This document shows, piece by piece, positions 1 through 8,255 of a stretch of DNA of 32,992 nt. The stretch covers positions 1 to 32,992 of the forward strand of contig PEYN01000119.1 in NCBI GenBank assembly GCA_002774355.1, in the 5' to 3' direction. Under the pieces are notes generated by a model that worked only from the letters and a program-made list of their open reading frames with translations, was not told the DNA's origin and made no database searches. Position 1 is the first letter of the stretch; each line of letters starts with the position of its first letter. Made by a program: the position numbers and the translations under genes. Source of the DNA: Candidatus Marinimicrobia bacterium CG08_land_8_20_14_0_20_45_22 (lineage in GTDB: Bacteria > Fidelibacterota > UBA2242).

Positions 1-88
1 AGACCGTCTCTTCTTCGAGATGAACTTCCAGCGCCGGCAACCCTTCGGGCGGCTGGTAAATAATGATTTTGTCGTTGGTTTCTATCAT
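1..88 (-). CDS. RhuM-family protein, N-terminus only (runs off window)
   Basis: The ATG at 86-88 opens a frame that stays open to the window edge (29 codons). Its product begins MIETNDKIIIYQPPEG and continues with an LEVHLEEETV segment, the N-terminus typical of RhuM-family ('virulence RhuM') proteins. These are commonly found inside type I restriction-modification operons, and their biochemical role is not settled. The start follows the stop of the HsdM remnant with no gap, and a GGTGG-rich stretch upstream may serve as ribosome binding site. It is a close paralogue of the truncated copy at 189-482, matching it through most of the first 29 residues. Whether this copy is full length cannot be seen. 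Confidence 0.6.
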   Translation of the reverse strand, partial: MIETNDKIIIYQPPEGLPALEVHLEEETV

Positions 89-181
89 TTATTCACCACC
101 ATTTTCACAGTAAATGCCGTCGTCGCGCAGGACATTGCAGTAATTCCAGAGTTTCGATACTAATGAAGAAGCGTCGGTCAT
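89..181 (-). pseudogene. HsdM N-terminal remnant (type I restriction methyltransferase)
   Basis: The 30-residue frame starting at ATG 179-181 reads MTDASSLVSKLWNYCNVLRDDG, then unrelated residues and a stop. The KLWNYCNVLRDDG motif is the hallmark start of type I methyltransferase subunits (HsdM), which normally run to about 480-520 residues and continue with a GDYVEQLTYLLFLK-like stretch. Here similarity ends right after RDDG and none of the SAM-binding or NPPF catalytic region follows, so this is a decayed 5' end. It lies 7 nt after the truncated RhuM and abuts the second RhuM start. The identification rests on a short but very characteristic motif. Confidence 0.6.
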
Positions 182-188
182 AGTATTC

Positions 189-482
189 TCAATTGTTTTT
201 ATCAAATAATTTAACCACATGAATTTGACCAATTGTTGCATCTTTTGCAACAGTTGGATAATCTGAAGATAGTGCAAAATTTGCACATACTGAATCCTTC
301 CAGAGTTCACGTGTCTTAAAGATATTGCTGATATGTTTTATAATCATGCTTCGTTCGATACCGAAGAGGCGGAAAATCTGCTTCTGATTCAACCAGACAA
401 TTTCTTCTTTTAATCGCATTTCCAGCACCCGTAAGTCGTCGGGCGGCTGGTAGATGATGACCCGGTCATATTTTTCTATCAA
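189..482 (-). pseudogene. truncated RhuM-family protein
   Basis: A 97-residue product with the RhuM N-terminal pattern: an IIYQPPDD segment, a VWLNQKQIFRLFGIERS helix-turn-helix-like segment, then IIKHISNIFKTREL and SVCANFA. In the family this is followed by a DGKxY...YNLDxIIxVGYRV core and a total length near 330 residues. Here the sequence diverges from the family after about residue 70 and ends at residue 97. It is therefore either a truncated relic or a short stand-alone DNA-binding piece. It lies 11 nt after the membrane protein at 494-1015 and 7 nt before the HsdM remnant. Recognition of the family is fairly firm; the pseudogene status is inferred from length. Confidence 0.6.
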
Positions 483-493
483 CTATTCCCCTA

Positions 494-1015
494 TTAGCTT
501 GCTTTAATATTGCCTTCTTTTTTTCTTTTTTTTACGAATTTAATACTTTTGATACCGTAGTCTATAAGTATCATAATAGTTATGGAAAGTAAGAGAAATA
601 GTGCTGTAAGTAGTTCCTCCACTCCGTCAATAGTTCTTTTAGTTTTATCAGCCCAATCTTTCTTCCAATTATTGAATGATGTTTTATCTATAGATTTTTC
701 ATTAATGAGTGGTACGATTAGCCCTGAAAATTTGCTACCACTTCTACGTTCGCAAAGGTCTTCTACAGCCCTTGTAAATGCAAGTAACTCTCCTTTATGA
801 ATATTATCTATTTCAGCAGGATGACGTTTTGATACGCCAAAAAAATTCTCACCGAAAAAACCATCATTATACAAGATAGCAGCAATTGTAAAATCACCTT
901 GTCTCATATATAAAACCTTTGCATGATGTGAATCACTAGGGTAGCGGGTTTTTGATTTTCTAACTTGTCGATTGAATAGTGTCATTTCGTCGAAGTTCAA
1001 TTCCCTATATGTCAT
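494..1015 (-). CDS. small membrane-anchored protein of unknown function
   Basis: 173 residues, family not recognised. The ATG at 1013-1015 is preceded by a strong AGGAG with 5-nt spacing, so it is very probably expressed. Residues 1 to about 125 are soluble and include a YMRQGDFTIAAILYNDGFFG segment and a GVSKRHPAEIDNIHKGELLAF segment, resembling small proteins that carry a 'GVAKR.P.D' motif in phage and defence neighbourhoods. One transmembrane helix follows (TALFLLLSITIMILI, near residues 136-155), then a very basic tail (KFVKKRKKEGNIK). That predicts single-pass anchoring with a positive cytoplasmic end. It sits among type I restriction relics, so a defence-related role is conceivable but unproven. 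The following gene begins 11 nt further on. Confidence 0.6.
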   Translation of the reverse strand: MTYRELNFDEMTLFNRQVRKSKTRYPSDSHHAKVLYMRQGDFTIAAILYNDGFFGENFFGVSKRHPAEIDNIHKGELLAFTRAVEDLCERRSGSKFSGLIVPLINEKSIDKTSFNNWKKDWADKTKRTIDGVEELLTALFLLLSITIMILIDYGIKSIKFVKKRKKEGNIKAS

Positions 1016-1126
1016 GTTTACTCCTAAATCACTATGTTTCTCTGTAAATCAAGATAGTTCATACTATTTTGTATTGAAGTACCTTAGACCTTCTTATTCT
1101 TACCGGTAAACAAATGGTTTAATAAA

Positions 1127-1342
1127 TTACCTTGAATTTTTCTTCTCCCCCTTGATCCATTCCAGCAACTTCTCGGCCGGCTCCATCTGTTGAATCTTTA
1201 TAAGCCTGATGTAATTCCTCTTCCTCTTATTTGCTTTCATTCCTCGCTTAATTACATGCCAATTACATGACGATTGATCATAAATAACGCCATATATTGT
1301 GTATACCATCTCGCTCTGTCTATATATCGTTGCTCTTTGCAT
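1127..1342 (-). pseudogene. small ORF ending in an HsdS-like C-terminal tail
   Basis: 71 residues from ATG 1340-1342, without a good ribosome binding site. The last 19 residues (MEPAEKLLEWIKGEKKNSR) match the usual end of type I specificity subunits, xxEPAxxLLERIRAEKxK, which also ends the fragment at 2818-3072. The first 50 residues match nothing I recognise. I read it as a second HsdS 3' end fused to unrelated sequence after a deletion. It begins 42 nt after the AlbA_2 gene. A genuine small protein cannot be excluded. Confidence 0.35.
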
Positions 1343-1384
1343 TTAACTAATCATCCCGATTATATACCTGATACATAAAAGATG

Positions 1385-2824
1385 TCATGCCCAATAAGGA
1401 ATATATTTTCGTTTATTGGATTTGTTCTCAGGATCCGCAACTTTGATAAATTTTGATTTCAAAGTATCACTTATTATTCTTGAAGCAGTTGGATAATTCT
1501 GCTCCTTAATTCCGAATCGTTCGCGCAAAGTGGCATTTGACATGAAATTCCTGGATACCCATCTCAAGCAACAATGCTGGTAGCAAGCTCTTATTTTTGA
1601 ATTTTTATCCATCTCTCTAAATTCCTTCGATGCAAATAGAGTAACCCGAGTAAATTGTTCTTCAGTGTGAAACTCAGGCGAAGGAAGCTGATAAGTTTCA
1701 ATTGCAACAATTGCACGGTCGATACCGCTACCTCTTTCTTCACAGATATTCATCCGTCTCATGAGTGATGCCAGAACTTCATTCCGTGATCTCGGAGCAT
1801 GGTCAATGAAACGATCCGTATCTATTAATGACTTTCCGGGATTAGTAAATTCAATCCGGTTCTTAAAGATTTCGATCATTGGTCCGCTTCCGGTTACTGA
1901 AAAGTTCTGATGAATAATTGCGTTAGCAACAAATTCACGGATTGCTACTTTTGGATAGAGAGTCCTGTCAACACGGAGGGCGTCTTTAATAATTTCGTTC
2001 GTCGGTAATTGATCGCATATCCAATTTACCAAACCCTCAAAGCCCACGGCATATCCTATCTTGCCGGGTTGTTCTTTAAAAGCGTTAAGACGGGAATCAT
2101 CCTTATAAAATATTACTCGGACACATTTCCGATTAAGTGACCCAAAATAGGATATATTCTTAGCGAACAATATCGCACCAAGGTTTGTGATATTAAAACC
2201 GTCGCCGGATTTAAAAATGATTTTTTCTTCTATCAAATTTTCTAAAATACCATTTCGGTTATCGGGCAAGGGCAATTTCAGCAATTCAAATAATCCCGGA
2301 TAATCTATCTTTGACAGTACTTCATCCGATGATTGATTCTCAAGCGCAATACCGGATTCAAAAGAAGAGAGTTTTTTCTTACTCCAAATCTTGCGCTCTT
2401 TTTCCGGATAGTTCGCAAGTAGTTGCTTTGTTTCACCTACTCGGATATATGCAGTCCTGCTGAAATTGACGGGTGTATTAATAGTTGCATCAACTCTAAA
2501 CAACACTACTGATTTTCCGTCATAATCATAATCGAAAATGCGAAAATCAACACGGGGAGACAGCAATCTTGCTAACCATGGTTCTAAGTCTTCATTACCT
2601 TTGCCTTTTGCATGTCTGGGCTTGAATGTAGTCCCAATCATTTCACGTGTTTTATCATCAATACCAAATACCAGATAACCAAATTCTTTATCATGTAAAC
2701 AAGCGCCATTACTGAGCGCTGAGAGGTATTCTCCAATTATCTGAGGTTCGGCATTATCGACTTTAAACTCAATCCATTCAAGTTCTCCACAACCACGTAA
2801 TTCATCAATTAATTGCCTTAACAT
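1385..2824 (-). CDS. AlbA_2 / GHKL-like ATP-binding protein of a restriction island
   Basis: 479 residues, apparently intact. The N-terminus (about 1-135) is an AlbA_2/Schlafen-like domain beginning with the acidic ELEWIEFK stretch (residues 14-21) and including the YLVFGIDDKT strand. The C-terminal half carries a GHKL/HATPase_c_4-type ATP-binding region, with REFVANAIIHQNF at 296-308 (E297, N301) and EERGSGIDR at 362-370. A likely winged-helix segment follows near 420-465. Proteins of this build are often annotated as ATP-binding proteins or putative transcriptional regulators and commonly ride in type I restriction operons; their activity is not established. The ATG at 2822-2824 overlaps the stop of the HsdS fragment by 7 nt, indicating translational coupling to the former hsdS. 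Confidence 0.85.
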   Translation of the reverse strand: MLRQLIDELRGCGELEWIEFKVDNAEPQIIGEYLSALSNGACLHDKEFGYLVFGIDDKTREMIGTTFKPRHAKGKGNEDLEPWLARLLSPRVDFRIFDYDYDGKSVVLFRVDATINTPVNFSRTAYIRVGETKQLLANYPEKERKIWSKKKLSSFESGIALENQSSDEVLSKIDYPGLFELLKLPLPDNRNGILENLIEEKIIFKSGDGFNITNLGAILFAKNISYFGSLNRKCVRVIFYKDDSRLNAFKEQPGKIGYAVGFEGLVNWICDQLPTNEIIKDALRVDRTLYPKVAIREFVANAIIHQNFSVTGSGPMIEIFKNRIEFTNPGKSLIDTDRFIDHAPRSRNEVLASLMRRMNICEERGSGIDRAIVAIETYQLPSPEFHTEEQFTRVTLFASKEFREMDKNSKIRACYQHCCLRWVSRNFMSNATLRERFGIKEQNYPTASRIISDTLKSKFIKVADPENKSNKRKYIPYWA

Positions 2825-3072
2825 TTTTTCTTCTCCGCTCTTATTCTCTCCAGCAACTTCTCTACCGGCTCATCGTTCGGGTCTTGCTGTACCAGTTTTC
2901 CCTCGAACGCCCGCTTCTGGATGCTCTGCCGCAGGCGCTCGGCCTGCTTAAGAGAAGTCTCGACTGTCTTCTCCATCTCATCCGCAACCGACAAGCGCCA
3001 CTCAACTTCGAAGATTATTTGTTGTTGTTCAGGGGAAAATTGCAAATTTGTAGTCGAACCGACATCACTCAT
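2818..3072 (-). pseudogene. HsdS C-terminal fragment (type I specificity subunit)
   Basis: 84 residues that match only the last conserved part of type I specificity subunits: PEQQQIIFEVEWRLSVADE, EKTVETSLKQAERLRQS, the KRAFEGKLV motif and the terminal LLERIRAEKKK. HsdS is normally about 400-600 residues with two target-recognition domains; both are missing. The frame closes at a stop at 3097-3099, so nothing of the 5' part remains in frame. The long central helix alone cannot give DNA specificity. It overlaps the AlbA_2 start, keeping the arrangement of an intact hsdS-cargo operon. I infer a 5' deletion that removed most of hsdS and probably other genes between it and 3394. Confidence 0.75.
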
Positions 3073-3393
3073 AGAAAACCTGATCTTATAACTCTTTTAA
3101 ACATGCCATTTATCGTACATTTAAAAATGCAATCCCAAAGTAATGAAAAATGTCATCAGAGCCAACGAATTTATTTGTGGGACGAATAAGAAATGGAATC
3201 TGCCCGCCGCCGGCGGCTCACTCAGGCGCCCGACCATCCGACCGCGTTTGCTTTCCCCGAAGGAACATACCTGAAGGGACTCGTCTGTCGGACAGAATGA
3301 AATAACAACCGACGATGTTGGATATCTCCGGAATATCTATATTAAAAAAATTCGAAAGGGATTTTCTGGTTTGTTCAAAACCATTGATGGACT
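3073..3393. other. noncoding junction with GC-rich palindromic patch
   Basis: No gene is seen in these 321 bases between the HsdS fragment and the EIIA gene. Around 3194-3296 the base composition rises sharply compared with the AT-rich flanks. This stretch contains two perfect short palindromes, GCCGCCGGCGGC near 3198 and TCTGTCGGACAGA near 3284, plus a TTCC..GGAA stem. It does not fold into a recognisable tRNA cloverleaf. It marks the border between the restriction island and the ATPase operon and may be a mobile-repeat remnant or a folded 3' end. No function can be assigned. Confidence 0.35.
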
Positions 3394-3849
3394 TTAACCC
3401 TCCATCGCGCGAACGATTTCCAGAGCGGATTCGGCAGAGTCGACGGAAACCATCTTCGATCGAAATTCCGATGATAGATTCATACGGGCGATTAACGCCA
3501 GAACCTGTACGTTGACGCTGGTTTCATTTTCAGCGGCAAGCAACAAAAAAAACAGATGAGAAGGCTTGCCATCGGCGGACTGAAAGTCAATGCCTGTTTT
3601 AGAAATTCCAAGCGCAAGAGCGACACCATTGACGGCATTTGTGCGAGCGTGAGGAATCGCCAGACCACTTTCCAACCCCGTGCTTCCAAGGTCTTCGCGA
3701 TCCAGCAACGCTTTGAGCGCTTTTTTCCGGTCTTTCACCTTGCCAGTTTTTACAGCGAGGTCAAGTAATTCTTCGATAATTCCTTCTTTATCGGAGTGTT
3801 TTAAAGACAAGACGATTGTTTCCGTGCTTAAAAGATTCGAGATTTGCAT
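3394..3849 (-). CDS. PTS EIIA (PtsN/fructose-type) domain protein
   Basis: 151 residues, a single EIIA domain of the mannitol/fructose/nitrogen (PtsN) class. The phospho-accepting histidine is H67 in the GLAIPHART motif, and the family pattern LLDREDLGSTGLESGLAIPH precedes it. AAENETSVNVQVLALIARM matches the C-terminal half. Such proteins accept phosphate from HPr or NPr and usually act as regulators when no transporter subunits are fused or adjacent; none are here. The ATG at 3847-3849 has AGAAGGA with 7-nt spacing. It lies 38 nt after the Usp gene at the end of the V-ATPase operon, so control linked to energy or carbon state is an attractive inference. Confidence 0.85.
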   Translation of the reverse strand: MQISNLLSTETIVLSLKHSDKEGIIEELLDLAVKTGKVKDRKKALKALLDREDLGSTGLESGLAIPHARTNAVNGVALALGISKTGIDFQSADGKPSHLFFLLLAAENETSVNVQVLALIARMNLSSEFRSKMVSVDSAESALEIVRAMEG

Positions 3850-3887
3850 ATATTAATCCTTCTCCCAACAACATCCATAAACTATTT

Positions 3888-4382
3888 TCATATTATTGAA
3901 TTATAAACCTGTTCGACGAATGGCGCATTTTTTACGACAAGCACCGAACAGGGGGCTTTTCGAAAAATGATTCCCGCTTCATCATGAAAAGCGTCCGAAC
4001 TGGTAAGAATAGGTTCCAGTTCACCCATAACAAACAAATTGGCTTCCCATTCTTTGATTTTCTGAACGGCAAGTACATGAACAGCGCCTTTTAAAAGTTC
4101 GGTCTCGATACTGACCCCTTTCCGTTCGCCCAGATCCTTGACATGTTTCAGATAACGCCTGCCGTCTTCTTCCAAATCGCGCTCGTAATCCATTTCTTCA
4201 ACTTTCACAAAAATGCGCGCCTTTGACAATTGCTTGAGCAGATTTGTGTTGACGATGTAAATCGCCTTGATCTGCGCGTGGGTTATTTTAGAAAGCACAA
4301 TGGCATATTTCGCCGCCAAGACACACCCTTCCGATCCATCCAGGTAAACAAGAATTCTATTGATGGGTACTATCGGAAGCAT
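3888..4382 (-). CDS. universal stress protein (UspA family)
   Basis: 164 residues with the UspA fold pattern: an N-terminal NRILVYLDGSEGC strand-loop (8-20), a central helix-rich part, IKEWEANLFVMGE and a final CSVLVVKNAP strand. The usual ATP-binding signature G-x2-G-x9-G(S/T) after the VMG strand is not present; instead the sequence reads MGELEPILTSSDAFHDEAG. This copy may therefore not bind ATP like the UspFG/MJ0577 type. It starts 5 nt after the V-ATPase subunit D stop and is surely in the same transcript. Usp genes next to transporters or ATPases often serve as regulators, but that role here is inference. Confidence 0.85.
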   Translation of the reverse strand: MLPIVPINRILVYLDGSEGCVLAAKYAIVLSKITHAQIKAIYIVNTNLLKQLSKARIFVKVEEMDYERDLEEDGRRYLKHVKDLGERKGVSIETELLKGAVHVLAVQKIKEWEANLFVMGELEPILTSSDAFHDEAGIIFRKAPCSVLVVKNAPFVEQVYNSII

Positions 4383-4387
4383 CTGCG

Positions 4388-5017
4388 TTATCCTTTCTGT
4401 TTTTCCAGTCGTTCTTTGACTAATTTCAGCGTTGCGAATGTTCCTCTTTCACTTTCTTCCAAAGAATCCTCAATGAATTTAATGGAATTTTGATAATCTG
4501 GGATAACAATTTTTTCGAGCGCATTCGTTCGACGAACGGTTTTACGAACTTCTTGGGCGAGTCTCAACAAAGAGACACGCAATTCAGCCAACTTTGCCAT
4601 ATCCGATAAAATCTTTTTAAAACGTTGTATCGCTTCATCGATCCAGAATGAAGTTGCTCCAGGGCTATAATAAGGCGACTCATCGATGAATTCCACATCG
4701 ACTTTTGGGATGGCAACGCCCATGACTTTTAGTATATGGATATCAATATCAGATTGAATTCGAATCGCACTCGCCAGTGATTTTACTTCATTCTTTCCCA
4801 TCGTCAGCACAGCTTTTTGAAGGGCGTCAAACGCGCGTCTAAATTCCTGCTCCATTTTATTGTGAGCTTCGATTGTATCGTCAACTAACGCCATCAATTC
4901 GACAACCAAAACCTGCCGTTTTTGTTCAAGCAGATCGTAACCTTCCTGCGAAAATGTCAAATCGCGTTTCAATCGCAGAAGATTACTTTTGGTCGGAACG
5001 ATCTTAGTTGTCGGCAT
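4388..5017 (-). CDS. atpD: V/A-type ATPase subunit D
   Basis: 209 residues, the normal length for the central-stalk subunit D, which forms the rotating shaft inside the A3B3 head. The family start is clear ([21 protein letters not shown]), followed by two long helices, and the C-terminal helix contains [20 protein letters not shown], the typical RRVNALE motif. The ATG at 5015-5017 overlaps the end of subunit B by 14 nt and has no clear Shine-Dalgarno sequence, so translation is probably coupled. It is the last structural ATPase gene of the operon. Confidence 0.93.
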   Translation of the reverse strand: MPTTKIVPTKSNLLRLKRDLTFSQEGYDLLEQKRQVLVVELMALVDDTIEAHNKMEQEFRRAFDALQKAVLTMGKNEVKSLASAIRIQSDIDIHILKVMGVAIPKVDVEFIDESPYYSPGATSFWIDEAIQRFKKILSDMAKLAELRVSLLRLAQEVRKTVRRTNALEKIVIPDYQNSIKFIEDSLEESERGTFATLKLVKERLEKQKG

Positions 5018-6449
5018 AAGGATTGGTCATTCGTTTTGATTTATTGTTCGAGCTATGATAATATTTGTCCGCTTCATCGTCGCTGACTCTATGAAGTTCC
5101 TCGCGTGGAAGAATAGAAAGTATTTTCCAACCAATGTCCAAAGTATCTTCTATTGACCTCTCTTCATCCTCTTTTTGAGAGAGAAATTGAGATTCGAATG
5201 CCTCACCGAATTTAAGATAAGTGTTATCCAATGGCGTCAATTCTTCCTCGCCGATAACCGAAGCGAGAGATCGGACGTCTTTCACCTTTGCGTAGGCGGC
5301 GAATAATTGACTGGCAAGATGCGCATGGTCTTCGCGCGTCATCCCGGGTCCAATGCCGTCTTTCATCAATCGGGAAAGCGACGGAAGCACCGAAATGGGC
5401 GGATAAATTCCTTTCTGAAATAAGTCGCGTTCCAAGACGATTTGCCCTTCCGTGATATAACCAGTCAGATCGGGAATCGGATGCGAAATATCATCATTCG
5501 GCATTGAAAGAATCGGAACCTGTGTGATCGAGCCGGTTGCGTTTTCGACGATTCCAGCGCGTTCGTACAAACTCGAAAGATCCGAGTACAAGTAGCCCGG
5601 ATAACTTTTTCGGGATGGAATTTCACCTCGGGCAATCGAAATCTCTCTCAGCGCTTCACAGTAATTCGTAATGTCCGTCAGAATAACGAGAACATGCATA
5701 TTTTCCTTGAAAGCAAGATACTCCGCCATTGTCAATGCGGTGCGCGGCGTTATCAACCGTTCAACCGACGGCGCATCGGCTAATGACAGAAACAGAACAA
5801 CATTTTCCAGGACGCCGGTCTCTTTGAAATTATCAATAAAATAACGCGCAACGTCATGTTTGACTCCCATCGCCGCAAAGACGATAGCAAAAGAAACATC
5901 CTCGCCGACAATCTTCGCCTGACGAACAATCTGCGCGGTGACGCGGTTATGAGAAATTCCCGGGCCGGAAAAGATTGGCAGTTTCTGTCCTCTGACCAAA
6001 GTCATCATTCCATCAATCGCCGAGATTCCTGTCTGAATAAATTTTGTCGGATAAGTTCTTGCAGTTGGATTGATTGGCGCACCATTTACGTCCCAACGTT
6101 CCTCAGCGATCGGTTCCGGAGAACCGTCAATCGGTCTTCCGAGTCCGTCGAAGACTCTGCCGAGCATTTCTTTTGAAACAGGAAGTCGGAGTGGTTCACC
6201 TTTGAATCGAACTGTCGTTTCAGCAAGCGTCAGCCCAGATGTCCCTTCAAACACCTGAATCACAGCGGCGTGGTCGTTGGCTTCGAGTACCTGACCGATG
6301 CGTTTTTCGCCATGATCAGTCTTGATCTCGACTAACTCGTTGTAGCCGACATTGTGAATATTTTCGACGAAGACCAGTGGTCCAACCACCTGCTGAATAC
6401 CCTGATATTCACGGAACTTGGTTAAGTCTTCTGTTTGTTTATTGTTCAT
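5004..6449 (-). CDS. atpB: V/A-type ATPase subunit B (non-catalytic)
   Basis: 481 residues, the non-catalytic nucleotide-binding subunit of the V1/A1 head. It has the B-type replacement of the P-loop, [10 protein letters not shown] (about residues 160-169), where the catalytic subunit has GxxxxGKT. Other family signatures are [41 protein letters not shown] and [11 protein letters not shown]. The C-terminal about 25 residues are polar and lysine/asparagine-rich. It lies 39 nt downstream of subunit A and overlaps subunit D. Standard family length. Confidence 0.95.
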   Translation of the reverse strand: MNNKQTEDLTKFREYQGIQQVVGPLVFVENIHNVGYNELVEIKTDHGEKRIGQVLEANDHAAVIQVFEGTSGLTLAETTVRFKGEPLRLPVSKEMLGRVFDGLGRPIDGSPEPIAEERWDVNGAPINPTARTYPTKFIQTGISAIDGMMTLVRGQKLPIFSGPGISHNRVTAQIVRQAKIVGEDVSFAIVFAAMGVKHDVARYFIDNFKETGVLENVVLFLSLADAPSVERLITPRTALTMAEYLAFKENMHVLVILTDITNYCEALREISIARGEIPSRKSYPGYLYSDLSSLYERAGIVENATGSITQVPILSMPNDDISHPIPDLTGYITEGQIVLERDLFQKGIYPPISVLPSLSRLMKDGIGPGMTREDHAHLASQLFAAYAKVKDVRSLASVIGEEELTPLDNTYLKFGEAFESQFLSQKEDEERSIEDTLDIGWKILSILPREELHRVSDDEADKYYHSSNNKSKRMTNPYADN

Positions 6450-6488
6450 TCAAATATTTCCCTTATTGAAATCATAGGCACTCCGGAA

Positions 6489-8255
6489 TTAAAAACTCAG
6501 TTTCCCGAGTCCGCTCATTTCATCTTTCATATTTTCGAGAAGTTCGTCCAACTTTTCCGTTTCTTCATTTGTAATGTTAAATTTCATCTTCGCAATATCA
6601 GCGGCCGCTTTCGTACGTCTGATTTTAATGAGAGTCGAACCTTTTTTGATCGCCTCCACGCCAAGTTCGTAATAAGTCACTATGATTCTCAGCATTTTCG
6701 CCTGTTTTTGAACCGTCGAGTACATATCGATCTTGTCGTAAGCTGACTGCTGAAGGAAGACGTTTTTAAACAGGTTACAGACTTCGAGAATAATTCTCTG
6801 AGAATCCGGAAGCACATCCGCACCAACCAATTTGACAACCTGCTGAAGTTTGGCTTCGCGCTGAAGCAGATCAAGGATTTTTTTACGCAATTCCGCCCAG
6901 TCCTTATCGGCATTTTTTTGCCACCACGGTGTGATGTCTTCGACATATTCTGAATAAGAGTCCACCCATGAAATTGCCGGATAATGGCGTGAATTCGCGA
7001 GGTCTCTGTCCAAAGCCCAGAAAGTGCGAACAAACCGTTTCGTATGTTGTGTCACAGGCTCAGAAAAGTCGCCACCAGGAGGCGAGATCGCGCCGACGAT
7101 TGTCACAGAACCGATCTGATCATTCAACGCTTCGACTAAACCGGCGCGTTCATAAAATTCGGCAAGTCTCGTTGGCAAATATGCCGGAAATCCTTCCTCT
7201 GCCGGCATTTCTTCCATGCGTCCGGAAAGTTCGCGCAAGGCTTCCGCCCATCGCGAAGTCGAATCCGCCATGATCGCCACATGATACCCCATATCGCGAT
7301 AATATTCTGCAATCGTGATTCCAGTGTAAATCGACGCTTCACGCGCCGCAACCGGCATATTAGAAGTATTCGCAATAAGAACGGTACGTTCCATTAACGG
7401 TCTCTCGGTATGCGGATCGATCAATTTGGGAAATTCATTCAAAACATCGGTCATTTCGTTGCCGCGCTCACCGCAACCGATATAAACGACAATATCGGCG
7501 TCTGACCACTTCGCTATTTGGTGTTCAACCATCGTTTTGCCGGTTCCAAATCCGCCCGGAATGGCGACGGTTCCCCCTTTGGCAACGGGAAACAAAGTAT
7601 CGATTACGCGTTGACCGGTAATCATCGGCAGATCAGATGGAAGCCGATTTTTCACAGGTCGGCCTTGTCTTACCGGCCATCTCTGAAATAATTGCAATGA
7701 CTTTTCGCCGTCACTCGTTTGAATCCGGCAAATATCTGCATCGACGGTGTATTCACCTTCGGGAGCGATTTGAACAATCTTGCCGGAAATCGTAGGCGGA
7801 ACGAGAATACGATGCTCAATCCGCTCGGTTTCTTGAACCTTGCCGATCGTCTGACCGCCGACAATGTCAACACCCGCTTCAACGGTCGGAACGAACTTCC
7901 ATTTTTTCTGGCGATTCAGTGAGGGAACCCGTACTCCTTTATGAATATACTGATCAGACAGTTTTTTGATTTCGCTCAATGGACGCTGAACGCCATCGAA
8001 AATTGAACCAATCAGCCCAGGACCTAACTCTAAGGAAAGTGGCATTCCTGAACCATAAACCGATGCGCCCGGCGTCAATTCCGTCGTATCCTCATAAACC
8101 TGAATCGTAATCTGATCACCTTTTAACCTGACAATTTCGCCGATGAGCCGGTCTTCACCCACTTCGACCAATTCAAGCATCTGAGCGTGCGTTACGTCTT
8201 TTGCGTGAATCACCGGACCCAGCACCCGGTTGACTTTACCAATAACTTCGAACAC
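6489..8255 (-). CDS. atpA: V/A-type ATPase catalytic subunit A
   Basis: 588 residues, the catalytic subunit of the rotary ATPase. The Walker A loop GGFGTGKT lies near residues 233-240, followed by [17 protein letters not shown] and the [14 protein letters not shown] segment. The subunit A-specific non-homologous insert (about 115-200, with [13 protein letters not shown]) is present. The start is a GTG at 8253-8255 placed directly after the TGA of subunit E; the AAAGGAG that serves it lies inside the last codons of subunit E, so the two genes are tightly coupled. No catalytic residue appears lost. Confidence 0.96.
   Translation of the reverse strand: MFEVIGKVNRVLGPVIHAKDVTHAQMLELVEVGEDRLIGEIVRLKGDQITIQVYEDTTELTPGASVYGSGMPLSLELGPGLIGSIFDGVQRPLSEIKKLSDQYIHKGVRVPSLNRQKKWKFVPTVEAGVDIVGGQTIGKVQETERIEHRILVPPTISGKIVQIAPEGEYTVDADICRIQTSDGEKSLQLFQRWPVRQGRPVKNRLPSDLPMITGQRVIDTLFPVAKGGTVAIPGGFGTGKTMVEHQIAKWSDADIVVYIGCGERGNEMTDVLNEFPKLIDPHTERPLMERTVLIANTSNMPVAAREASIYTGITIAEYYRDMGYHVAIMADSTSRWAEALRELSGRMEEMPAEEGFPAYLPTRLAEFYERAGLVEALNDQIGSVTIVGAISPPGGDFSEPVTQHTKRFVRTFWALDRDLANSRHYPAISWVDSYSEYVEDITPWWQKNADKDWAELRKKILDLLQREAKLQQVVKLVGADVLPDSQRIILEVCNLFKNVFLQQSAYDKIDMYSTVQKQAKMLRIIVTYYELGVEAIKKGSTLIKIRRTKAAADIAKMKFNITNEETEKLDELLENMKDEMSGLGKLSF

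Noticed and set aside
3190-3310. Possible tRNA gene at the island border
   Set aside because: No acceptor stem, anticodon loop or TTCGA-type arm could be placed in the GC-rich patch on either strand.
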